DNA of 64,000 nt. Origin: Bacteroidales bacterium. GTDB taxonomy: Bacteria > Bacteroidota > Bacteroidia > Bacteroidales > UBA932. The stretch is taken from assembly GCA_017549145.1 (NCBI GenBank), contig JAFYVM010000053.1:34215-98214 (forward strand), given 5' to 3'. The notes below the pieces were generated by a model. The model searched no databases. It saw nothing but the letters and a program-made list of their open reading frames with translations, and had not been told where the DNA came from. Made by a program: the position numbers and the translations under genes. This document shows positions 8,437 through 15,638 of the stretch, one piece after another (position 1 is the stretch's first letter; each line of letters opens with the position of its first letter).

Positions 8437-9651
8437 ATGAAACAGGATTTGATGAAGATGATGCAGGGAGTGACAATCTGTTTCACAATGGCATCGTGCT
8501 CTCTTACAGAGCTGGGCACAACACAGAAGGACGATAACAATGGTGTATGGACAGGCCCATCCATATCTCTGCCATCATCGTCGAAACGTATAACTTATGT
8601 GTCGGCATTTGATTATCCTCAGAATTATGATTGGAAGGCGGACCCGGACAGAGGCGCTGTGAAATGTTCTCTTGTTGTATTCCGTGAGGGTGTGCCAATG
8701 CTCAAAGTGCCCGTTGGAAATGAGTATATGGTAGGCCCGGATCCGGATATGCATCGCTTGATAGGTGGCCATCTTTATACGGATTACTCTACAGATGAGA
8801 TGACCATAATCAAGAAAGATGGTAAGTTCCTTGTTGAGTATCCTCGCGCAGAGATGATCTGTGATTTTCAGGTGGTTAATGAGGATGTGCACACTCTTGG
8901 ACATTCGCGTTCAGGCAAGGGCTTTTCTTATCGAATCAATGGTAAAGCCGTGCTGGAGCGCGACTCAGGATATACCTTCGAACGTATTTCAATAGAAGAT
9001 ACCATGGCTTGCATCGCCTTTTCTGAGAAAATCATTTCTTCCACAGGTACGATAGAAAGATATTATGTTCTGAGCAATGGAAAGGTCTCTCAGGTGGCCT
9101 TAAGAGATGATATAAAGAAGGTCTGGGACGTGGCAACTTATGGCGGGGAGGTGGTTTATCTTGCATCACTGACAGGAGTTTCAGCTCCTGTTCTGGTCTC
9201 CAAAAACGGAATGATAGCTCTATCAATGCCATCGTCGCTTACTCTCATCTCATGCAGGATGAATGTATTGCTGGATGGTATATTCGTCGAGGGAGTCTTG
9301 ACAGATGGGAACCAGGTTCAAAGTGTGCTATGGAATGCGGATTCCAGATATACACTCTTTCAAAAGGGACTCACCTTTTCGGCGATGTGCAAAGGAGATG
9401 ATGTTGTTAATTGTACACTAAACCCTGCATCCGGAGCGGGTGCAGGGCTTATATATCGCGGCGGAGAAACATTTGCAATGCCACTTGGTTACGCGTGTAT
9501 GAGCCGTAGCGCTATGGATTTCTCCTCTGGTATGTTGTCTGTGGGACTTTCGTCTATGATTGGCGGAAAGCCTATCTTGTGGGTGGATGGTCAGACTAAG
9601 GAACTGGATGTAAACGGTTACATATCTTCCATATCGTCTGAGCAACAGTAG
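8437..9651 (+). CDS. lipoprotein of unknown function
   Basis: A 404-residue protein. The N-terminus is short and hydrophobic with a lipobox-like CFTMASC, so it is probably exported and lipid-anchored. The rest is Gly/Ser-rich and strand-rich, with recurring short units that read like blades of a beta-propeller (for example PVLVSKNGMIAL, QSVLWNADSRYTL, GKPILWVDGQTKEL). I recognise no catalytic motif. It stands alone between the suf operon terminator and the convergent tsaE gene, with only 2 bp between the two stop codons. No function can be assigned. Confidence 0.7.
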   Translation: MKQDLMKMMQGVTICFTMASCSLTELGTTQKDDNNGVWTGPSISLPSSSKRITYVSAFDYPQNYDWKADPDRGAVKCSLVVFREGVPMLKVPVGNEYMVGPDPDMHRLIGGHLYTDYSTDEMTIIKKDGKFLVEYPRAEMICDFQVVNEDVHTLGHSRSGKGFSYRINGKAVLERDSGYTFERISIEDTMACIAFSEKIISSTGTIERYYVLSNGKVSQVALRDDIKKVWDVATYGGEVVYLASLTGVSAPVLVSKNGMIALSMPSSLTLISCRMNVLLDGIFVEGVLTDGNQVQSVLWNADSRYTLFQKGLTFSAMCKGDDVVNCTLNPASGAGAGLIYRGGETFAMPLGYACMSRSAMDFSSGMLSVGLSSMIGGKPILWVDGQTKELDVNGYISSISSEQQ

Positions 9652-9653
9652 TT

Positions 9654-10082
9654 TTACTCCTCCCAGAAAATCGTCCTGGACTGGTCTGGATTGACACGGA
9701 TCTGAACTTTGAGAGTCTCTTCCGGAAGCAGTTCCTCAATGTTTTCCGGCCATTCCATAATGCATAGACAGCCACTGTCGAGATAGTCGTATAGACCAAT
9801 CTCAATGGCCTCCTGCAGCTTGTTGATTCTATAGAAATCAAAGTGGTACATCGGGTCTCCGTCAGCGCGCATATACTCATTTACGATGGCAAATGTCGGA
9901 GATCCTACCGGATCAGTCACTCCCAGCACTCTGCAGATTGCAGTAGTGAAGGTCGTCTTGCCAGACCCCATAGGTGCAAACAAAGCTACAAGAGTATTGT
10001 CTCCGATCTTTTCAAGGAACTCCTTCGCTGCTCTGTCAAGATCCGCTATGTCTTTAATATGTATTTCCTGTGTCATGTGCAT
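9654..10082 (-). CDS. tsaE: tRNA threonylcarbamoyladenosine biosynthesis ATPase TsaE
   Basis: A 142-residue P-loop protein of the usual TsaE size. Walker A is GSGKTT at residues 39-44, followed by the family segments DPVGSPTFAIVNEY, MYHFDFYRI, GLYDYLDSGCLCIMEWPENI and LLPEE. TsaE works with TsaB and TsaD in the cytosol to add threonylcarbamoyl to A37 of ANN-decoding tRNAs. ATG at 10082 is used; an alternative ATG lies two codons on. A TATCTTTG -7 box lies at 10100-10107. The gene is divergent from the AraC regulator and convergent with the upstream lipoprotein. Confidence 0.93.
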   Translation of the reverse strand: MHMTQEIHIKDIADLDRAAKEFLEKIGDNTLVALFAPMGSGKTTFTTAICRVLGVTDPVGSPTFAIVNEYMRADGDPMYHFDFYRINKLQEAIEIGLYDYLDSGCLCIMEWPENIEELLPEETLKVQIRVNPDQSRTIFWEE

Positions 10083-10099
10083 AACTCAATTTAACTCCG

Positions 10100-10107
10100 C
10101 AAAGATA
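10100..10107 (-). promoter_or_regulatory. -7 box of tsaE (TATCTTTG on the minus strand)
   Basis: The plus strand reads CAAAGATA, the exact complement of a TAnnTTTG box, 18 bp upstream of the tsaE start. I could not identify a convincing -33 element. Confidence 0.5.
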
Positions 10108-10245
10108 CGCATTATTGGTTAGATATGTAAAAACGAAATATGTATTAGCCTGTGTGAATGAGTGTAAATTGTCAAAAAGTCGTAAAAAACGAAGAAAAGA
10201 TAATGGGTATTTGAAATTATTTGTATTTTTGTCGAAAACCCTACT

Positions 10246-11160
10246 ATGGAAAATCCTATTTTGCATAATATTTCACTCGCTGAGTTTAGTAGTTTCTTTC
10301 CCGAGAGCAATCTTATTGGCTTGGGAGATGACTTCTATATCTTGAACGCGAAACTCACAAAGAAACATAACCCGTTGTTGCATCCCTGCCGTTTTGACGG
10401 CTATATGATCATATACTGTGAGTCGGGAAGCATGAACCTTACTGTCAACCTCAAAGATGTAGAGCTCAGAAAGAATATGATGTTCGTCAACGTTCCTGGC
10501 AACATTATAAAGGTGACAGAACTTGTTGATCAACCACAGGAGGACATGCAGTACGTGGTGATTGCAATGACCAAGGAGTTTGTCTCAAACCTGATGAGTG
10601 GAGATAATATGGTCTTTGCAAGTACATTGTCGTTGATTGACAATCCGGTAATGGCTGTTAACGAGGAGTATGCTACTCACCTTAACTATTGCAACGAGCA
10701 GATTATAAAGATTATTCAGTCGAATGTAAGCTTCAAGAAGGAAATAGTGGGCACCATTATGTCAGGTGTGCTGTATCTCATTGCTGGTCTTTGGTCAGAT
10801 ACACTCAAGTCAATGCCACAGGAAGCGCCCACCAACTCAGGCCGCTCCAGAATGATCTTTGATAATTTTGTGAAATTGGTGGAAGAGTATCACACCATGC
10901 ACAGAAACGTGGGATTCTATGCAGAGAAGCTGAATCTCACTCCGAAATATCTTTCGAAGCTTGTAAAAACATCTTCAGGACGCTCGGCACCAGAGTGGAT
11001 TGACGCATACGTCATACTCGAAGCAAAGAACTTGCTCAAGCACTCGAATATTGCAATCAAGGAGATAGTTTATAAACTCAATTTTCCGAATCAGTCAGTG
11101 TTCTATAAATTCTTCAAGATGCGCACTGGCATGACTCCAAGTGAGTATCGCAACTCTTAA
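10246..11160 (+). CDS. AraC-family transcriptional regulator
   Basis: A 304-residue protein. Residues ~1-190 form a cupin-like sensory domain (HPCRFDGYMIIYCESGSMNL then NLKDVELRKNMMFVN). The last ~100 residues carry two helix-turn-helix units: NVGFYAEKLNLTPKYLSKLV and IAIKEIVYKLNFPNQSVFYK, ending in the AraC signature FKMRTGMTPSEYR. Such proteins usually activate nearby catabolic genes after binding a small molecule. The sugar importer/ROK kinase pair 0.7 kb downstream is a candidate target, but no operator was identified. Its stop codon shares TTAA with the convergent outer-membrane gene. A TATTTTTG -7 box at 10224-10231 could drive it. Confidence 0.88.
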   Translation: MENPILHNISLAEFSSFFPESNLIGLGDDFYILNAKLTKKHNPLLHPCRFDGYMIIYCESGSMNLTVNLKDVELRKNMMFVNVPGNIIKVTELVDQPQEDMQYVVIAMTKEFVSNLMSGDNMVFASTLSLIDNPVMAVNEEYATHLNYCNEQIIKIIQSNVSFKKEIVGTIMSGVLYLIAGLWSDTLKSMPQEAPTNSGRSRMIFDNFVKLVEEYHTMHRNVGFYAEKLNLTPKYLSKLVKTSSGRSAPEWIDAYVILEAKNLLKHSNIAIKEIVYKLNFPNQSVFYKFFKMRTGMTPSEYRNS

Positions 11161-11792
11161 CGAGAGAACAGGATTCCGAAATAAATACGAGGTCCCAAAG
11201 GACGATTCAGACCCTCATTATTGACGGCTACCATCCAGTCAGTTCTGAGGGTCAGTCTTATGATGCCCCCGACTGCATAGCTCACGCCGACGTATGGATC
11301 CACATAACCGAACGGCTGTTTTCTATAGACGATATCATCTTTCACCCAGTCGGATTTATTTCCGTCAAGCATGTAGAGTGAGGTCTCCATTCCACCTCCA
11401 ACGCCAACTCCGACGTACGGATAGAATCGGTCACATTTCCAGAACCAGTCTGCGATTGCACCTGCCCAGAATATCTTGTTGAAGCTGCCCTTAAGGACAT
11501 CTTTTTTCAATCCGACACTTGAGAAATATCCCTCAAATCCTGTTCTGAAGTGCTTGGTAAATTGGAGTTTAGCCACTCCACCCATTCCGAATGTTGCGCC
11601 TTTAGGATTTACTCCGATTGGATTGTCCGCCCCGAACTGGTAACCGCTGTGCAACATCATTCCTCCGCAGAAACCTTTCATTACTTTGTTCTCCTTCGTT
11701 GCCCCCTCTACTTCCTCCGCGTAAGCCATCCCACAAAGCAGCATCACAGCAAGTGTAACAATATATCGTATATACCTGTAAAAATTCATCAT
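11157..11792 (-). CDS. outer-membrane beta-barrel protein, unknown role
   Basis: A 211-residue protein with a clear signal peptide (MMNFYRYIRYIVTLAVMLLC, cleavage near AYA). The mature part alternates Gly/aromatic strands typical of small 8-stranded barrels: GGVAKLQFTKHFRTGFEGYF, FYPYVGVGVGGGME, GYVDPYVGVSYAVGG and a last strand LGPRIYFGILFSR ending in a near-C-terminal aromatic. It resembles OmpW/OprF-barrel-type porin-like families of Bacteroidetes, but no family can be named safely. It is divergent from the MFS gene and convergent with the AraC gene, sharing the TTAA stop overlap. Confidence 0.7.
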   Translation of the reverse strand: MMNFYRYIRYIVTLAVMLLCGMAYAEEVEGATKENKVMKGFCGGMMLHSGYQFGADNPIGVNPKGATFGMGGVAKLQFTKHFRTGFEGYFSSVGLKKDVLKGSFNKIFWAGAIADWFWKCDRFYPYVGVGVGGGMETSLYMLDGNKSDWVKDDIVYRKQPFGYVDPYVGVSYAVGGIIRLTLRTDWMVAVNNEGLNRPLGPRIYFGILFSR

Positions 11793-11885
11793 CCATTAAG
11801 TTAGGGTGGCGAAGATATGGAAATTTTTTGTAACTTGGGCGCGGTTTTAACGAATCTATAATTATTAACATAAAAACACAAAACA

Positions 11886-13127
11886 ATGAACAACAAAAAA
11901 GGTAATGTCTTCGCGATTGGAATCTGCTTTTTCCTCTTTGCAATGATTTCATTCGTAACAGGACTTCAGAACCCTATGGGTATCATCGCTAAGGCTCAGT
12001 TCGGAGCTACAAATGCAATGTCACAGCTTGGTAATCTTGCAAACTTCATTGCATATGCATTTATGGGCCTTCCTGCAGGTTTCTTGCTTAAGGGTAAGGG
12101 CTATAAGTTCACAGCCCTCGCTGCTGTATCAGTAGGATTTGTAGGTGTTGGTATCTCATATCTTTCTGGCGTTTTCGAAAGCTTCCCTGTATATCTTCTT
12201 GGAGCATTCGTTTCAGGTTTCTCAATGTGTATGCTTAACACAGTTGTAAACCCTATGCTTAACAACCTCGGTGGTGGTGGAAACAAGGGTAACCAGCTTA
12301 TCCAGCTTGGTGGCTCACTCAACTCACTCGCTGCTACTATCGTTCCAGTTCTTGCTGGTTACCTTATCGGTGAGGTTACAGAGCAGACTCAGGTTGCTGA
12401 CGTGAACCTTGCCCTCTTCATCGCAATGGCAATCTTCGCACTTGCATTTGTAATCATCCTTCTTTCTGAGATCCCAGAGCCAGAGCTTGGCGTTGCTACT
12501 GAGCAGAAGGAGAGCACAATGGACAGCATCAAGGGTGCGCTTTCTTACAAGAACTTCGTATTCGGTGCAATCGCAATCTTCCTTTATGTAGGTATTGAGG
12601 TAGGTATTCCTAACGTTGCTAACCTTTACATGACTGACGTTGATGGTCTTAACATCGCAACAGCAGTTGCTGGTTCACTCGTTGGTGCTTACTGGTTCCT
12701 CATGCTCGTTGGCCGTCTCGTAGGTGGTCTCGTAGGTGGTAAGGTGTCAAGTAAGACTATGATGACTGTAGTCAGCTCTGCAGCTATCCTCTTCCTCCTC
12801 CTTGGTATGTTCCTTCCTGCAAGCATCAAAGTAAACGTTCTTGATGCACAGGTTCCTGTTGCAATCATGTTCTTTGTACTTTGCGGTCTTTGCACATCAG
12901 TTATGTGGGGTGCAGTATTCAACCTCGCAGTTGAGGGCCTCGGAAAATACACTTCAATCGCATCTGGTCTCTTCATGGTGATGGTTTGCGGTGGTGGAGT
13001 TCTTCCATTCGTACAGGGTGCAGTTGCTGACGTTGTAGGTTACATCCAGAGCTACTGGGTACTCGTTGCAGCTCTCGTTTACATGTTGTGGTTTGCACTT
13101 GTAGGTTCAAAGCCTAGAAAAGCATAA
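11886..13127 (+). CDS. MFS sugar transporter (FHS/FucP-type)
   Basis: A 413-residue, twelve-helix MFS protein. The N-terminal part resembles the FHS (fucose-galactose-glucose:H+ symporter) branch: FVTGLQNPMG, GLPAGFLLKGKGYK and VVNPMLNNLGGGGNKGNQLI with the family's Gly-rich loop. It most likely carries a hexose or amino sugar across the inner membrane with a proton. It is co-directional with a ROK sugar kinase 30 bp downstream, which suggests uptake followed by phosphorylation. The substrate is not decided by sequence. Confidence 0.85.
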   Translation: MNNKKGNVFAIGICFFLFAMISFVTGLQNPMGIIAKAQFGATNAMSQLGNLANFIAYAFMGLPAGFLLKGKGYKFTALAAVSVGFVGVGISYLSGVFESFPVYLLGAFVSGFSMCMLNTVVNPMLNNLGGGGNKGNQLIQLGGSLNSLAATIVPVLAGYLIGEVTEQTQVADVNLALFIAMAIFALAFVIILLSEIPEPELGVATEQKESTMDSIKGALSYKNFVFGAIAIFLYVGIEVGIPNVANLYMTDVDGLNIATAVAGSLVGAYWFLMLVGRLVGGLVGGKVSSKTMMTVVSSAAILFLLLGMFLPASIKVNVLDAQVPVAIMFFVLCGLCTSVMWGAVFNLAVEGLGKYTSIASGLFMVMVCGGGVLPFVQGAVADVVGYIQSYWVLVAALVYMLWFALVGSKPRKA

Positions 13128-13157
13128 TTTCTCATTGACTAAATAACTAATAACAAT

Positions 13158-14114
13158 ATGAATTCAACATTCGTAGTCGGTATCGACGTAGGAGGTCAGA
13201 CTTCCAAGATCGGTGTAGTAGACGCAAGAGGTACAGTTCTCGCGCAGACAGTTATCCGTACAGACACTTATGACACAGTAGATCCTTATATCGCTGAGCT
13301 TGCAGGTGCTGTCAAGAAGGTTATCGCTGAGGCTGGTGTAGAAGGAAAGGTAAGAGGTATCGGTGTAGGAGCTCCTAACGGAAACTATTACACAGGTACA
13401 ATCGAGAACGCTCCTAACCTCGTATGGGGTCGCCAGAGAGTAGAGTTCGCAAAGCTTCTTTCTGAGGCTATGGGCGGTCTTCCAGTTGCTCTTACAAACG
13501 ATGCTAACGCTGCTGCTGTAGGTGAAATGACTTACGGTGCTGCTCGTGGAATGAAGAACTTCATCATGATTACCCTTGGAACAGGTGTTGGTTCGGGTAT
13601 CGTTGTAAACGGTGAGGTTGTTTACGGACACGACGGTTTCGCAGGTGAGCTTGGACATACAATCGCAGTTCGCGGAAACGGCCGTACTTGCGGTTGCGGT
13701 AGATCAGGTTGTCTTGAGGCATACTGCTCAGCAATGGGAGTTGCTCGTACAGCTCGTGAGTGGCTTGAGCTTTCTGATGAGCCTTCACTCCTCAGAGGTC
13801 TTGACACAATCGCATCTAAGGATGTATACGATGCTGCTAAGGAAGGCGACAAGCTTGCTCTTAAAGTGTTCGAGTACACAGGAAAGATTCTTGGTCGCTC
13901 ACTCGCAGACTTCATCGCATTCAGCGCACCTGAGGCGATCGTCCTCTTCGGTGGTCTTGCACGCGCTAAGGAATTCCTTACTGAGCCTATCCTTGAGTCT
14001 ATGAACGCAAACGTTCTTAGCCTCTGGAGAAACAAGGTAGAACTAGTTTATTCACAGCTCAAAGAGTCTGATGCTGCAATTCTTGGTGCATCTGCTCTTG
14101 CTTGGGAGCTTTAA
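13158..14114 (+). CDS. ROK-family sugar kinase (glucokinase-like)
   Basis: A 318-residue ROK protein. The phosphate-binding loop is GIDVGGQTSKIG near the N-terminus, then NDANAAAVGEM, LGTGVGSGIVVNGEVVYG, the substrate/zinc motif AGELGH at about 164-169 and the zinc-binding CGCGRSGCLE at about 178-187. No helix-turn-helix precedes the kinase domain, so this is an enzyme and not a NagC-type repressor. It phosphorylates glucose or a related hexose in the cytosol using ATP. It pairs with the upstream MFS importer and is followed by a terminator. Confidence 0.92.
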   Translation: MNSTFVVGIDVGGQTSKIGVVDARGTVLAQTVIRTDTYDTVDPYIAELAGAVKKVIAEAGVEGKVRGIGVGAPNGNYYTGTIENAPNLVWGRQRVEFAKLLSEAMGGLPVALTNDANAAAVGEMTYGAARGMKNFIMITLGTGVGSGIVVNGEVVYGHDGFAGELGHTIAVRGNGRTCGCGRSGCLEAYCSAMGVARTAREWLELSDEPSLLRGLDTIASKDVYDAAKEGDKLALKVFEYTGKILGRSLADFIAFSAPEAIVLFGGLARAKEFLTEPILESMNANVLSLWRNKVELVYSQLKESDAAILGASALAWEL

Positions 14115-14189
14115 AGTGCAGTTTGGCACACCCTTTGCTAATACACTAGACAGGTTAGTTTAGTTGTTAATAATAGGGTTATAAAATTA

Positions 14190-14220
14190 AAGGTGTTGGT
14201 CGTGAGATCGACACCTTTTC
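14190..14220 (+). terminator. terminator of the MFS-ROK operon
   Basis: A 12-bp stem, AAGGTGT (14190-14196) with ACACCTT (14211-14217), extended inward by TGGTC/GATCG with two G-U pairs around a GTGA (GNRA-type) tetraloop, then a T-run. Confidence 0.85.
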
Positions 14221-14266
14221 TTATATTATTGTCAAATAATCACTATCTTAGCAAAAAATAAACAAG

Positions 14267-15355
14267 ATGAAAAAGATACTATCAGTTATCCTCTTTGCAG
14301 CTTTATGCCTAGGCGCATCGGCTCAGGAGATCACTTGGCACAATGCTGAGGACCTCACTATCCTTGGTAAGGCACTTCCTACAGCCAAGACCTACACACG
14401 TATAGACACAACAGTCTATAAGTTTGATAACAAGACAGTAGACCACTATGCAAACTTCTCAACTGGAGTAGCAGTGGTTTTTGAAACAGACAGCCATGTA
14501 ATCAAGGCCAGATGGACAACAAGCAGTGCAGCTTATGGAGCGAATATGAATCCGATTCTTCAGAAAGGACTTGACCTATATATAATGAAGGACGGCAAGT
14601 GGATTTTCGCAGGTGTGGGTAGACCTTATACCAAGAAAACTCCGTACAACAAGCATGAGGGCACAATTGTAAGCAACATGGCTGATGGAACAAAACAGTG
14701 TCTGCTATATCTTCCACTTTTTGACAGAGTAGATGAACTTGAAATCGGTATTGATGAAGGTGCTTCAATCAAGGCAATTGAGAACCCATTCCATCATAAT
14801 ATCATCGTTCATGGATCAAGTGTTACTCACGGTGCATCGGCAAGCCGTCCGGGAATGAGCTATGCTGCACGATTTGGCCGTAATACAGGCTTGTATTGTG
14901 TCAATCTCGGATTCAGCGGCCAATGTAAGCTTCAGAAAGAGTATGCACGTTATCTTGCAGACTTGAAGGATGTGGACGCATTCATCTTTGATACATTCTC
15001 TAATCCGAAGGCAGCCGAGATTTATGAAAGATATAATGAGTTTGTAGATATTGTACGCGCAGCTCACCCTGGTGTTCCAATGATTTTCCTTCAGACAGAA
15101 CGTAGAGAATCAAGAAACTTCAATACTGCTGTAGAAAAATCTGAGACCGAGAAACAGAAGGCTGCTGAAGAAATGGTGAAGGCGAGAATGAAGACCGATA
15201 AGGATATCTACTTCATCTCATCAGAAGACTTCCTTGGAAAAGACCATAATGCGACAGTCGATGGTTCTCATCCTTCAGACCTGGGATTTACATACATGCT
15301 TCAGAGCATTACTCCGAAGATTCAGAAGATACTAAAAAAATACGGCATCAAGTGA
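14267..15355 (+). CDS. secreted SGNH-family esterase, copy 1
   Basis: A 362-residue protein with signal peptide (cleavage near ASA). The first ~170 residues form a beta-sandwich-like domain; the rest is an SGNH hydrolase: block [10 protein letters not shown] (about 180-188, nucleophile Ser), block II GFSGQCK (Gly), block III DTFSNP (Asn) and block [10 protein letters not shown] (about 332-340, catalytic Asp and His). Such enzymes in Bacteroidales usually remove acetyl or other acyl groups from glycans. A second, closely related copy is at 32301-33395, and the pair flanks the long SusC/SusD locus. Substrate unknown. Confidence 0.85.
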   Translation: MKKILSVILFAALCLGASAQEITWHNAEDLTILGKALPTAKTYTRIDTTVYKFDNKTVDHYANFSTGVAVVFETDSHVIKARWTTSSAAYGANMNPILQKGLDLYIMKDGKWIFAGVGRPYTKKTPYNKHEGTIVSNMADGTKQCLLYLPLFDRVDELEIGIDEGASIKAIENPFHHNIIVHGSSVTHGASASRPGMSYAARFGRNTGLYCVNLGFSGQCKLQKEYARYLADLKDVDAFIFDTFSNPKAAEIYERYNEFVDIVRAAHPGVPMIFLQTERRESRNFNTAVEKSETEKQKAAEEMVKARMKTDKDIYFISSEDFLGKDHNATVDGSHPSDLGFTYMLQSITPKIQKILKKYGIK

Positions 15356-15366
15356 TGCCATATTTT

Positions 15367-15453
15367 TTTGTTTACTACCACAACGCATCCCTTCTTATTT
15401 CTCTGGATGAGGTTGAAGATTGCCATATCCTGAGATTCGATACCAGTCTGAGC
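15367..15453. pseudogene. exact 87-bp copy of an internal der segment
   Basis: These 87 bases are identical to 39689-39775, an internal piece of der. Read on the minus strand they encode the Der segment [20 protein letters not shown] and the following VVVVNK. It is out of context: no start, stop or other part of der is present. The copy is in direct orientation 24.3 kb from the source. Absence of any mismatch means a recent duplication or an assembly artefact. Confidence 0.9.
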
Positions 15454-15541
15454 CTCAAGCCGCGCTCTGTGGACCTTGACGGCTTCGAGATGGCAGGAGA
15501 GGATGGCGTGTTCTATCCGGCATTCCTGTGCCTCCATTCAA
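15454..15541 (+). pseudogene. fragment resembling the C-terminus of a sialate O-acetylesterase
   Basis: Directly after the der copy the plus strand reads [19 protein letters not shown] and then VFYPAF. This pattern (GFE-AG-DG-F-PA) is what I recall from the C-terminal region of sialate 9-O-acetylesterase-type SGNH enzymes. No other part of such a gene is nearby and the phrase soon ends. It appears to be a gene scrap. The rest of the 15356-15638 spacer is AT-rich upstream DNA of the next gene. Confidence 0.45.
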
Positions 15542-15638
15542 TTTTACGATAAAATAGTACAAATTTGATTAGGTGTGCAGGCTACTTTAGTCGTTCAATA
15601 TAAATAAGGCCTGAACTTTTCAACCATTAATAACGTAA

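Noticed and set aside
15322-15537. 71-codon minus-strand frame with Der-like residues
   Set aside because: Not a gene: the Der-like part is the exact 87-bp duplicated segment and the flanks are unrelated.
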